Part shown: positions 33,803 through 44,186 of the stretch, one piece after another
How the letters are laid out: every line of letters starts with the position of its first letter
Position numbering within the stretch: position 1 is the first letter of the stretch
NCBI GenBank assembly: GCA_963576785.1
Contig: OY756149.1
Coordinates: 1,798,001-1,862,000, forward strand
Direction of reading: 5' to 3'
Source of the DNA: Chlorophyllum brunneum
Taxonomy: Eukaryota > Basidiomycota > Agaricomycetes > Agaricales > Agaricaceae
DNA length: 64,000 nt
Position numbers and translations under genes: made by a program
The notes under the pieces: generated by a model
The model's input: the letters and a program-made list of their open reading frames with translations, nothing else
What the model was told of the DNA's origin: nothing
Database searches by the model: none

Positions 33803-34348
33803 TACAACATTGTTATTATTTGCCAATGTTGTTTGTGCCACAGCATTCCAATCAGGTAGTAATGCGTTCAAAGTGATCATTGTGCCAAGAACTTCTGGCA
33901 ATTTTACTTTAGCTGTTTCTAATTGAGAAACCATTGTTCTCAATTCAGCTAGATCCATTGCTGGATCTTGATTCCCAGAGATGCACTTTTGCAGCATCCT
34001 TTGGAGGATTGAATATACTGCAGTGGGAGAAGGTGTCCCAAAGTGGGTTTTCAAGTCATTCCAAAGAAATCCAGGAGTGTTATGTCCATAGAGTAACAGG
34101 AAATCAGGTAAAGTGCCATTTATAACAGCCAATGCCTGACCTCTCAATTGTTCTCTCCTTCTATCTTCCTCCATTAAGGCAGCAGGATTTTTAGGGGAGA
34201 GATCCTGGTCTGTCACAGTCCATCCGGACTGGTCAGAGCCAGTGACAGAAATGAGGGTTAGGGTATCCTGAAGCCTTCTAGACCAGAATACATAGTTCTT
34301 AGGCCTATTGAGCTTAGGCAAACCAGCAACAATATTATTGGTAGACAT
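33803..34348 (-). pseudogene. Copia-1b Gag N-terminal part
   Basis: ATG at 34348; opens MSTNNIVAGLPKLNRP and covers ~182 residues of Gag before Gypsy-2 interrupts. Roughly nine residues in ten agree with Copia-1a, in contrast to the identical pol region. Confidence 0.85.
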
Positions 34349-34493
34349 AATATCTTTGTCAAGTGTATTTCTTTCTAGAAGAAAATTCTCATATCAGCAA
34401 TGATCAAAATGCAAGGATAACTCTGTCAGGTAAAGCCCTATCATCCTATCCTGGTTAGAGGGGATGATAATGGTTTAACCATTGGTAAGGCTA

Positions 34494-34508
34494 CTGGGGC
34501 CCATAACC
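34494..34508 (-). promoter_or_regulatory. Copia-1b primer-binding site (half-tRNA-iMet type)
   Basis: Minus-strand GGTTATGGGCCCCAG directly after the 5' LTR. Confidence 0.7.
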
Positions 34509-35079
34509 TGTTGAGGAAACAACTGTAATGAGTTGTTTGCTGGGGGCAGCAGTAAATGCAGTGGGAGAGAATGTAGGGTCTACTCACCAAGATAATAAGC
34601 TTCTATCTGATACCTGTAGAAAGGTAATTTGGATAGACAGATATTAGTAATGAAATGGTCAGTGTCAGAGGTAGACAAGTTAAAGTCGAGTAGATCAAGA
34701 CTGGTGTTGTACTCAAGAAGATAAGTGATGATAAAGAAGTTGTTTGATTGAACAAGATGCAGAACTAGGTCTACTACATAGGGTTTATATAATATTGAAA
34801 CATAGACAAGTTATACTACATAAAATACTAGGAATACATAGAATGTTCCTTATGACTCCTATTAACTGCAGCATAGTGCCTGCAGAGTACTGCGGAATGT
34901 AGTATACTAGTCATTGGTACTATGTAGAATAATCTATCAAGAACTTATGACTCTCATTGTATGCAGAGCAACTTATAGGAAGTTACTATGGATTGAAGTT
35001 ACTAGAAAGTAACGGATCAGTCTATTATTGTCATAATGACTTCATAGTCTATTTCTAGAATATATCCAAAACTTCAATA
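34509..35079 (-). repeat. Copia-1b 5' LTR
   Basis: 571 bp, reverse orientation; its outermost base pair is TA rather than CA (…CTTCAATA), followed by TSD ctcca. Confidence 0.95.
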
Positions 35080-35084
35080 CTCCA

Positions 35085-35533
35085 AGGTGGGCTCCAACAT
35101 CGGAAAAATTGAGGATAAATTTCTTAACATATATGGTGGCCTTTTCCACATCAGGAGGGCTAACGCTAACCCTAGGGTCCCATTCTGTACCAAGTGCTGC
35201 AGATGGGGTCACCCATTGATCCAATGCCATGCAAGACTATTTACTTGCACTCACTACAAGGGTCCCTACTCTACTGCCAATCACCGTACCTTTGCCTATT
35301 GCTGCAAGGGTAATGACAAAGCAAACCTACCCATCACTGCTACCCCTGCTGGAGAACCATGCCCCCATAAGGCAACATGTTCTAACTATGGTAAAGACCA
35401 CCTTGCCACAGACCAAAAGTATCAGTTCTGGAAACATCGATTTGATTACAACTGGCATGCCAACAAAGCGCTCAAACTTAGAGCTAATAAAGGAGTACTC
35501 CTTCCCTCCACCTCCTCATCTCCGGCTGGTTGA
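35085..35533 (+). pseudogene. LINE-A ORF1, C-terminal zinc-finger part
   Basis: Resumes the ORF1 frame after Copia-1b. About 149 residues with the cysteine/histidine-rich pattern of fungal LINE ORF1: FCTKCCRWGHPLIQC, then FTCTH...NHR, AYCCK, GEPCPHKATCSNYGKDH and FWKHRFD, ending at TGA 35531-35533. Binds element RNA in this family. One expected Cys near CTHYKGPYSTANH is replaced (Tyr). Confidence 0.75.
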
Positions 35534-36139
35534 AGTCAGACTAACCCCCCTCAATGAATAATACACCCAACAATCAAGATAGGCCCCTTCGCTCAATATT
35601 GAGTGAACTGAAGGTCTGTTCTCATAACATTGGAAGATCGTATGGAGTGATGGAGACAGTCCTTGTACGCAGAGGTGATGTTGACCTCTTCCTTATACAA
35701 GAACCCCCATGGAGATATCTCCGCAACATTCCTTCTCCTGTCTCTAACAATGGTTTGCCCCTTATGGGAGGCCCTATTCACCTGGACTGGACTCTCCTCT
35801 CCTATCCTATTATTGCTGACAAAGTCCTTCAAGTTGGACACCAGCATATTCCTCAAAGAACTTGACCCGAAGGGTCTAGCAGGACAGTCAATGAAAACCA
35901 TCGGTCCACTTTCCGAGTCCTTGCCTTCACTCACAAAAGACTCAAACGTCTCCGACCCTCTATTAGAAGAGATGTCATCGACCATCGAGACCTCCTATAC
36001 ATATCTCTATTTTCCAGAGGAGAAAAACTACTGCTACTTAACGTATACAACAACAGTTGCAACACTACACTTCACTTCCTCAAGGAGTACCTATTCAATC
36101 TCCCACTATTCCTCCTTATGGGTAGAGACATCAACATCT

Positions 36140-36875
36140 TTTTTTTATTTTTTTATTTTTTTTAATCAACAATTTATATAGCGGTGCTCGAACGCAGTCC
36201 ACGTGTACATACATACAAAGGCAGAACGTACAGAATGTTCGGAGAGGGGAAAGTAAACTACAAGTAAACTAACCCCACGAGACTTGTTGACATCTAGTGC
36301 GTACACTAGAGAGATGTTTGGTACCTACGATGTTCAGTGGAAAGAGGAAAGAAAGGAATTCGGAAAGAGAGAGAGTGAGAGAGAGAAATCGATAGAAGAG
36401 AAACTATCTACTTGCAATCACAAGGGGGAACATCAAACGGTACATAGCGTGTGGGCGGGTATTTACCCGGGCACCATGGGAGAGATGGAAGTTGAATGAA
36501 AACTATATAAAATAGTAGACGAGCAAGGGAAGGGGAGATAGAGAAATGAATTGGAAATCCATAACCGGGAGAGCAAAAGAAAAAAGAGAAAAGAAAAGGA
36601 TCCTACGCAGGTGCAGACCCAAACCTCCTTTGGACTTGATGACGATGTAACAGTGGGATAGAACCGGCATGGATACGAGGACGTTCAGGATCCGGGGGGA
36701 AACTGAACGCAGTGGGATTGCAATGCAAGAAGTTGACAAAGGTTTTTATTGTGTCGACGCCAAAGTGATGATCGAAGTTGTTGCATCGATACAGGATGTG
36801 TGACCACATTTGCACCATTTGACTGTTGCAGTGGTAGCATGAAAGGTCCTCGTTAGGAAAGAATTGTAGTCGAAA
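36140..36875 (-). mobile_element. LINE-C, 5'-truncated minus-strand copy inside LINE-A
   Basis: 736 bp, beginning with a T-rich tail and the same 3' region as LINE-A. Flanked by a 15-bp TSD (gagacatcaacatct 36125-36139; gagatatcaacatct 36876-36890, one mismatch). A typical target-primed, 5'-truncated insertion of the same LINE family. Confidence 0.9.
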
Positions 36876-38053
36876 GAGATATCAACATCTGATCTGAGCA
36901 ATGGGATCCTTCAACGGACCAATATCCTATAAATACAGACCATCTTCTTATGATTACTGAAGCTCTCAATTTGGAGAGATCAATTCCATTGGATGCCAAA
37001 CCCACATACTATGCATCAGATCCCAACCTTTCTGACATGGTCATTGACCTCTTATTTTTATCAGGAACATTACAACACATTCCCACTCATATTATCCAAG
37101 ATAGCAATCAATATAATTCTGACCACACCCCCCTTCTTATCAAAGTTCCTATTCTGCAAATGGACATTATCATAGAGAGAATGATGGTCCCTAAAGGCTT
37201 GAAAGAGGAAACCAAATTTCTGACAGATATCATGGAGGGAATAAACAACACAAACTGGCCTATGAATAATGTGGACGAGCTGGAGAGAGCTGTTGCCGAA
37301 TTGGGAGTTTTGTTTGACAGATCCTGGAATCACAATGTGAAGAAGGTCAAGATTACCACTAGGTCCAAGACCTGGTAGAACAAAGAATGCTCCAAGGCAC
37401 TTGTGGTACATTACACAGACCAAAGGAACAAATGAAAATGGAATACCTTTCATAAAACCACGAGGAACACAAAGAGGACTTATTTTGACAAGAAGATTCA
37501 AGAATTCTTGGTTGATAACCATCACCCATGGGACCTTATGCCTTGGGTCAAGGGCTGCACCCTCCCAGCTACCAAAGCCATTTGTCATAATGGTCGACCT
37601 TGTCTTACCATGGACAGTTTATGGACTGCCCTCAACCATCACTACAATTTGGCTCAAGACAGACCAGTCAATGCGACTGTCCTGGACAAACTTCCTCCAC
37701 CAATTGGGATGGAGAATAGGACTTGGGTTGATTTCTCTCTCTTTGAGATAATGGAATCACTTGAGAATACCTCAAATTCTTCTGCCCCTGGCCCTGACCA
37801 CATATTCTGGTCCGATCTCAAACAAATCACTGCCATAGATACCTGCACCAATCTCTTTCTCAGACTCAGTTGCACATGCCTATCACTCAGATACTGGCCC
37901 TCGCACTTCAAACAATCAATATCGGTAATCATCCCTAAACCTAACAAATCCGACTACTCCACCCCAAAGGCATTTCAACCCATTGTCCTTCTCAACATGC
38001 TCGGCAAACTGATAGGGAAGATGTTGGCCAAAAGACTCCAATTTGAGGCAGTG

Positions 38054-38625
38054 TGTTGAAGTTTCGGACATATTCTAGAAATAGACTATAAAGTCATTAT
38101 GATAATAATAGACTGATCCATTACTTTCCAGTAACTTCATTCCATAGTAACTTCCTATGAGTTGCTCTGCATACAATGAGAGTCATAAGTTCTTGATAGA
38201 TTATTCTACATAGTACCAATGACTAGTATACTACATTCCACAGTACTCCGCAGGCACTACACCACAGTTAAAGGGAGTCATAAGGAACATTCTATGTATT
38301 CCTAGTACTTTATGTAGTATGACTCACCTATGTTACAATATGTATATAAACCCCATGTAGCAGACCTAGTTCTGTATCTTGTTCAATCGAACAACCTCTT
38401 CATTATTACCTATCTCTTTGAGTACAACACTAGCATTGATCTACTCGACTTTGACCTCTATACCTCTGACACCAACCGCTTTATCAATAATATCTGTCTA
38501 TCCAAATTACCTTTCTACAGGTATCAGATAGAAGCTTATTATCTCGGTGAGTAGACCCTACGTTCTCTCCCACTGTGTTTACTGCTACCCCCAGCAAACA
38601 ACTTGTTACGGTTATTTCCTCAACA
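38054..38625 (+). repeat. Solo LTR of the Copia-1 family
   Basis: 572 bp, TGTTGAAG...CTCAACA, perfect TSD cagtg at 38049-38053 and 38626-38630, interrupting the RT domain of LINE-A. Left after recombination between the two LTRs of a former full element. Confidence 0.95.
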
Positions 38626-41382
38626 CAGTGAAATTCAAAGTTCTCCACCCTTATCAACTAGGAGCTATCTGACAAAGGTCCACTGAAGACACAGGCCCCT
38701 TTCTCACCCACATTATCTGGGGAGCTTGGATGAAGAAGAAGAAAATGTTGGTACTAGCATTCAATATTGCCCAATTCTTCCCCTTCCTCAATCATGATCT
38801 CCTTATTGACATTCTCACACAACAAGGATTTCCCCCCCAAATCGCAAAGTTCTTCAACAACTATCTCAAAGAATACTGCACTACATACCTATAGAATAGT
38901 GAAAGTTCCCCTAAATTCGATGTGGCAGTTGGAGTAGGCCAAGGTTCAGCCCTCAGCCCTATTCTATCTGCTTTCTACCTTGCTCCCCTCCTCCAAATCT
39001 TTGACATCTGCATAGAAGAGCATTGCAACAAGTGGGACTTTGATGTCCTGTCTTTTGTAGATGATGGTACCCTTATCGCTCAATCCTCCTCTCTCGAGAA
39101 GAACATCGAGATCCTCCAATACATGTACCATGAAATGGAGCAGCTCATGAACAAATTTGGTCTAGTAATTGAACACAACAAATCCGAGATCTTCCACTTC
39201 ATACATAGGAGGCAGAACTCCAATCCATCTATCAATCTGGGTTCCCCCCTATTCACTGGCCACACCCCTCTCAAGCTGAAGACCTATTGGTGGTACCTTG
39301 GCTTCTATTTTGACAAGACATTATCATTCAAGGAACATGTCTGTTATTATTCCTCCAAGCTATATCATCAATTAAGACAATGAAAATTCTGTACATAGTC
39401 TGTCCCCTAGCAACAAAAGACTGTTATACCATTCGTGTGTCATACTAGTGGCAACATATGGATACCGACTATGGTTTCATGATAGGTCACGTACAAAGAG
39501 GACTTGTGAAATCCTCAACAAAATGCAACAATGGGTGGCCCTCTGGATAACTGGGGCTTTTCGGACTTTCCCCACTGGTGGAGTTGAGTCCCTTGCAGGG
39601 CTCATACCTATCAAACTCTACCTCTGAAAGTTGGCCAAATAACAAATGTCGAGGCTTTATACCTTGGATGATGTATGCACTGGCAAGATTGACAAGAGAA
39701 TATCATTCTTCCCCACACTAACTTCATATCAAGAATTTCATGGAGACTCAGAAGAAGAAGACACTTGGAGCTGTGATGGATATTTTGTGCCTCACCCCCG
39801 AGACTCGTTATGTAGAATCTTTTAACTCTGTTTCCAAAACTCTCTGGCCTGGACATAGGTTACTTGACCACTTCCATATTAATGTATCATTTATAGGATT
39901 CAACTGGGACAACCCCCACCTCTTGAAGATACTTTGGGATGATGTAACAATAAATGCGACGACGGACTTCAAATCCATTATCATTAGCATGGACAGCTCG
40001 GTCCACCCTAACCCCAACCCATTTGCTGGCCAATTCACAGCGGTGGCTACTATATATCACTTAGACAGAGGAAACTCTATCATGAAGAGACTTGGAGAAA
40101 CCACATCTACTGACACTGAACTAGTGGTGCAATACCTGGGAATTACCAAGGTACTTGCTACCATCAACTATGAACAAGTTGAGTATATCCATATGTTTAC
40201 TGACTCCCTTGCAGCCTCTAGACTGTTACTTGACTGCTTATCACACTCCTGCCAGTGACAGTCCATCCTCACTTTGAAAGCACTTCTGGCTTAGTTCAAC
40301 AAGTCCGACTGACATCACCTTTTGTTTTACCATACTCTATCTAAGTATAAATACGGGATCCAGCAAGCCATGCACAACTGGATCCAAACAATCACCTGGC
40401 CCAACCAGGGTTGAAATCACTGCATCCCTAACTCCATCGCCTACTTATGAAAAAAGTCCGCCAAATATGCCATTCAAACATGGCAGGCCATGTTTGGGTT
40501 CAAGAAATACAGTGGTAGCTCCTTCCTCCACCTCCTGGTGTGAGCAAACAGGGCCTCTACCTTACCGTTGCACATCAACTCCAGCCCTTGGATACGAGAA
40601 TGCGGATACCAACCACAGCTCTTCACGAGAGCTTGTCACACCATCTTATGCCATGCCCTGATTGGAGAATACTACCTTAGGTTCTTCCCTACTGAGGACC
40701 TATCTTGCCACTACTACAACAATCAACTGGTTCAGACCAGGTTGCATATCCTCTATCGTGCCAGCACTTTGATCACCACCATGGTGTTGACAATGTCAAG
40801 AAGTTTGTCAACTTCCTACATCGCAATCCTACTGCATTCAGTTTTCCACCAGAACCTGTTTGCCCTTGTACCTGTGCTGGTTCAATACCCCATTTACATC
40901 ATTGTCAAGCCTATCAGAGGTTCAGGTCCATGCCCATGTGAGTCCTTTCTTCTTTTAAATTTTTCTTGTGCTTCTCCGGTTATGGACTTCAAGTTCATTT
41001 CTCTATTTCTCCCTCCCTTGCTCATCTACTATTTTAATGTAGTTTTCATTCAAAATCCATCTTTCCTATGGTGTTTAGGTAAATGCCCCTCTATATGCTA
41101 GTACCGTTTGTTGTTCTCCCTTGTGTTTGCAAGTAGATAGCTTCCTTTCTATCAATTTCTCTCTCTCACTCTCTCTCTCTCCTGAATTCCTTCTTTCTCC
41201 TTTCCTACTATTCAACTTAGGTACCAAATCTCTCTCTAGTATATGTACTAGATAGTGTCGAGTCTTGTAGGGTTAGTATACTGTTAGTTTACTTTCCTTG
41301 CTCTGAACTTTCTGTATGTTCTACCTCTGTATATATGTACATGTGGACTACATTCAAGTACCACCATATAAATTGTTGATTT

Positions 41383-41395
41383 AAAAAAAAAAAAA
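41383..41395 (+). other. LINE-A poly(A) tail
   Basis: Thirteen A residues after the LINE 3' region and just before the second TSD copy; identifies the 3' end and strand of LINE-A. Confidence 0.9.
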
Positions 41396-41407
41396 TATGT
41401 CAGTAAT

Positions 41408-41618
41408 AATACTAAAGTCCCTTAAAATACTGTAATATCATCAGTGGTATCCAGTAGTATAATTGAAGTGACAGAGTATTAGTCAGCTCATGAAATACAT
41501 AAGGAAATGGTGTATAATGTAAGTTAGAGAGTGTAGCCTTGATGATAAATATTAGATGAATAATATACTGTGGAGCTAGTTATATAGAATGCAGCTATGG
41601 TAAGTGTAAATGACAACA
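41408..41618 (-). repeat. Copia-2b 5' LTR, outer half
   Basis: 211 bp completing the LTR split by LINE-A. Ends gacaaca at 41618 and is followed by ttact. Confidence 0.88.
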
Positions 41619-41747
41619 TTACTAGTCATAATCAACTCAGTATGACATTTATTGTATGCAGAGCAACTCATAGGAAGTTTCAGTTCAGTCTATTATTATT
41701 ATAATGACTTCATAACCTATTCATAGAATATGACTGAAACTTCAACA
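41619..41747 (-). repeat. LTR-A, 5' fragment (distant Copia-1-like LTR)
   Basis: The reverse complement starts TGTTGAAG and follows the first ~130 bp of the Copia-1 LTR with many changes. It is flanked at 41748-41752 by ccaag, the complement of cttgg found after the other fragment at 47715-47719. The two pieces are now in opposite orientation. Confidence 0.8.
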
Positions 41748-41752
41748 CCAAG

Positions 41753-42251
41753 CCTAGTTTGGAATACAGTTTGGTAAAACAGTTGTTTATACTAATAGTG
41801 GTACATGTGTTTTGATGACCCCCTCCAGCCAGCAGCCTAATGGTGCCCATGAGGCACCCATACCTACTCCTAACCCTAAGATACCAGCCCTTAACTCTGG
41901 TTCTCAAGAACCTAATCCTACTCTTGGCTTGGATATACACATGGACTCATTCTGTTAGCAAGACTACTTGGCCTAGATGTAGGTTACTGGACAATTTCTC
42001 TAACAGAATCACTTTTACAGGATTCAACTAGGATGATTCTGAACTCTCAAAATGAATTTGGAATAATATAGTTTTGAGGGTAATAGTATTATCATAGGTA
42101 CTAATGGCTCAGTTCACCCCAACCCCAACCCCCTCGCTAGCCAACACATGACAGTAGCAACAATCAGATACCTGGATAGAGGAAGTTCAGTTATAAAGAG
42201 GCTAGGAGATACTACATCCACCAACACCAAACTTGTAGTGCAGTACCTTGG
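41753..42251 (+). mobile_element. LINE-D fragment (RNase H region)
   Basis: From about 41950 the plus strand parallels LINE-A 39830-40135 (tacttggcctagatgtaggttactgg, then NGSVHPNPNP and RLGDTTSTNTKLVVQYLG in decayed frames). It ends where Copia-2a begins. No poly(A) or TSD is visible. The first ~150 bp (41753-41900) are unassigned. Confidence 0.7.
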
Positions 42252-42684
42252 TGTTGTTATTTGTACTTACTACAGCTGCATTCCATATGACTAGCTCTTC
42301 AGTATTATTTATCTAATATTTGTCATCGAGGCTGTGCCCTCTGACTCACATTATGCATCTTTTTCTCATGTATTTCATGAGCTAACTGATTGCTGTTGCT
42401 CTAATTATGCTACTGGACACTACTGATGATATTGCAGTGTTTCAAGGGACTCCATAGTCATTACTGACTCATTATGCATAGTTATTACTCATAGGTCTTA
42501 GGGTTTGCTACTCAGACACTTAGTATATAAAGCAGCATATATTCTCTTAGACAATTTACTTGATTATTTTTCCTCACTCTACTTAACTACACAGTAACTC
42601 CTTAGTAACTTTACTGTTCACTAACTAAACTATCAGTAAGTCAGATTATCCATCTGCCACTACATATTACTGTGCTGGAAAACA
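42252..42684 (+). repeat. Copia-2a 5' LTR
   Basis: About 433 bp, TGTTGTTATTTG...GGAAAACA. Similar to but clearly diverged from its 3' partner. Confidence 0.88.
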
Positions 42685-42699
42685 GATTATGGGCCCCAG
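42685..42699 (+). promoter_or_regulatory. Copia-2a primer-binding site
   Basis: GATTATGGGCCCCAG, one transition away from the PBS of the other Copia copies. Confidence 0.65.
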
Positions 42700-43003
42700 A
42701 TTGCCTGCTCCCCATGTACCATGACTAGCTACAAGAGGGTTGTAGGCTGATCTGACTAGTTCTGTAGAGCATAGTCTTTCTAGCCCATCCCTCTAACATG
42801 ACTCAATTGTTTCACACTCTATTGAAGGCTTTCTCATATAGGTTCATAGCTTGAACAGTGTAGTGGCACAGATCTGATTGTCCATGAATCTGATTGCTAA
42901 TTAAGTCCATTTTTAGACTACAATATCTTTTCCTATCTCCATAGTACTTAGCTCCATCCCTGTTCTCTCTGGTACTGCCAATTATAATGAGTGGGCAGAC
43001 TAG

Positions 43004-44186
43004 ATGCAGGATACTCTTGCATTGGTCTTAGCCAATGGTACTTCTGTCATTGGCAATGAGTTTCTGCTGACACTACTGTCACAGATATATACTCTCATTC
43101 CTGCCTATGTGATTGTCCCCCCTCCCACAGGGCAGGAGGTGATCAAACATGCTGCATACATCCAGATGCACTGGGTGGTTTACTCAATTATCAAAAGTAA
43201 TCTTCCCACTGAGATGATCAAAGGGAACCTCCCTGATATCAATAGTATGTGGGTATACCTTCACACTGCATATGGCCTAGAGTCCATCTCCAGCCTCTAT
43301 TCAAAATATGTTGAGACAATTCACTTCTATCTCTATCCAAATGAGGACCCCTCCGGCCTGATTGCTAAGCTCACTGTTCTCTACAAACAGCTTGACACTA
43401 ATAGCAATTATACTATTCCTAAGATCATCAAAGCAATAACTCTTCTTTCCAGTATTTCAAATACCTAGAACATTATTACTCCCTTCTTAATGGTAAACAC
43501 CCAGATCCCAGCCATTATCTTTGCATCAGTCTGAGGAGCAATCATGAACTACTGGTCAATGCTCAAAGCAAACCAGTTGGTTAACAAGTTCACTGGTGTG
43601 AAACCCCAAGGCATGCCCCCTTGTTATCAGGGGCAGCAGTAGCAGCAGTAGCACAGAAAGCAGCAAAGGTAGCAGTCATGCCCTCAGCAGCAGTGCCAGC
43701 AACCTCCACAGCAGTAGCAGCAGCCACAGATAGAAGGAGAAAAGAAGAAGAGACAATGTGGTGCAAGGGACAGTGGCAAAGGCTGAGCCAATGAGGTCAA
43801 TGCTGGGCAACCAGCTCCCTCTAGGAATGATGCTGGGCAACCAGCATACACAATGGACTCAGTTAACTTTGGCTTTGCTAAGTTGACCACTGAACCAAAG
43901 AAGAGTATGCACAGCCTCATTACCAAGGTGTAGTCCTCTGCACCTCTCCTACCTTCCCTTCTCTTGCAGATGACAAATCCAGCTGAGAAGAAATCTCAGG
44001 ATCCCCAGTACTGCCTGTCTCCATATGCAGCTGCCAAGGCAAAAGCCTTGGATCTCTATAAGAAATGCATGGGAAACACTTCCCTCCCCTATCCAGCCTC
44101 TCCTCCAATAGCCACCTCCATTATGGAGGTTGATGAGCTATTTGGTGCTACTTCAGCTGCCAAACTGGTCATGAGCATCCTAGCTA
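43004..44186 (+). pseudogene. Copia-2a Gag remnant
   Basis: Open segment 43004-43468 (YVIVPPPTGQEVIKHAAYI, VVYSIIKSNLP), a Gln-rich part with CAG/TAG alternation at 43635-43740, and a last segment 43964-44186 (TSIMEVDELFGATSAAKLVMSI). Stops include a TAG where the family expects Trp just before 43004. Ends at a deletion junction. Confidence 0.75.

Larger units (their letters stand above)
14923..35079 (-). mobile_element. Copia-1b, Copia element split by two Gypsy insertions
   Basis: Minus-strand sister of Copia-1a, bounded by LTRs 14923-15494 and 34509-35079, with the 5-bp TSD ctcca at 14918-14922 and 35080-35084. Its 20.2-kb span shrinks to about 7.3 kb once Gypsy-1 (17508-23995) and Gypsy-2 (27470-33797) are removed. 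It interrupts ORF1 of LINE-A. The two LTRs differ at roughly 25 sites, mostly transitions, so the insertion is not recent. Part of its pol and 3' LTR is nearly identical to Copia-1a. Confidence 0.95.
35554..40941 (+). pseudogene. LINE-A ORF2: APE endonuclease, reverse transcriptase, RNase H
   Basis: Endonuclease begins near 35610 (LKVCSHNIGRS, LFLIQEPPW), continues to a GRDIN motif near 36120, is cut by LINE-C and resumes at 36891 (SDHTPLLIK near 37115). RT runs from about 37500 (AFQPIVLLNMLGKLIGKMLAKRL near 37980), is cut by the solo LTR at 38054-38625, and resumes with GQGSALSPILSAFYLAPLL and an FVDD catalytic box near 39055. RNase H is near 39960-40260 (ISMDSSVHPN, FTDSLAASRLL). A C-terminal Cys/His segment (LSCHYYNN, HILYR) lies near 40690-40780, followed by FLHRNPTAFSFP. 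Stops and small frameshifts occur in each domain. Confidence 0.82.
13108..41397 (+). mobile_element. LINE-A, full-length-looking Tad1-like LINE carrying nested insertions
   Basis: Non-LTR element with ORF1 (zinc-binding nucleic-acid protein), ORF2 (APE-type endonuclease, RT, RNase H) and a 13-A tail at 41383-41395. A TSD tgtcagtaat flanks it (13098-13107, 41398-41407). After removing insertions at 14923-35079, 36140-36875 and 38054-38625 the element is about 6.7 kb. It interrupts the LTR of Copia-2b. The Tad1-like assignment rests on APE endonuclease plus RNase H order typical of fungal LINEs. Frames contain several stops, so it is dead. Confidence 0.85.

Noticed and set aside
42247..42251. 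cttgg before Copia-2a as the TSD partner of cttgg at 47715
   Set aside because: Position 47715 follows LTR-A, not Copia-2a; its true partner is the inverted ccaag at 41748. The match at 42247 agrees with LINE sequence and may be coincidence.
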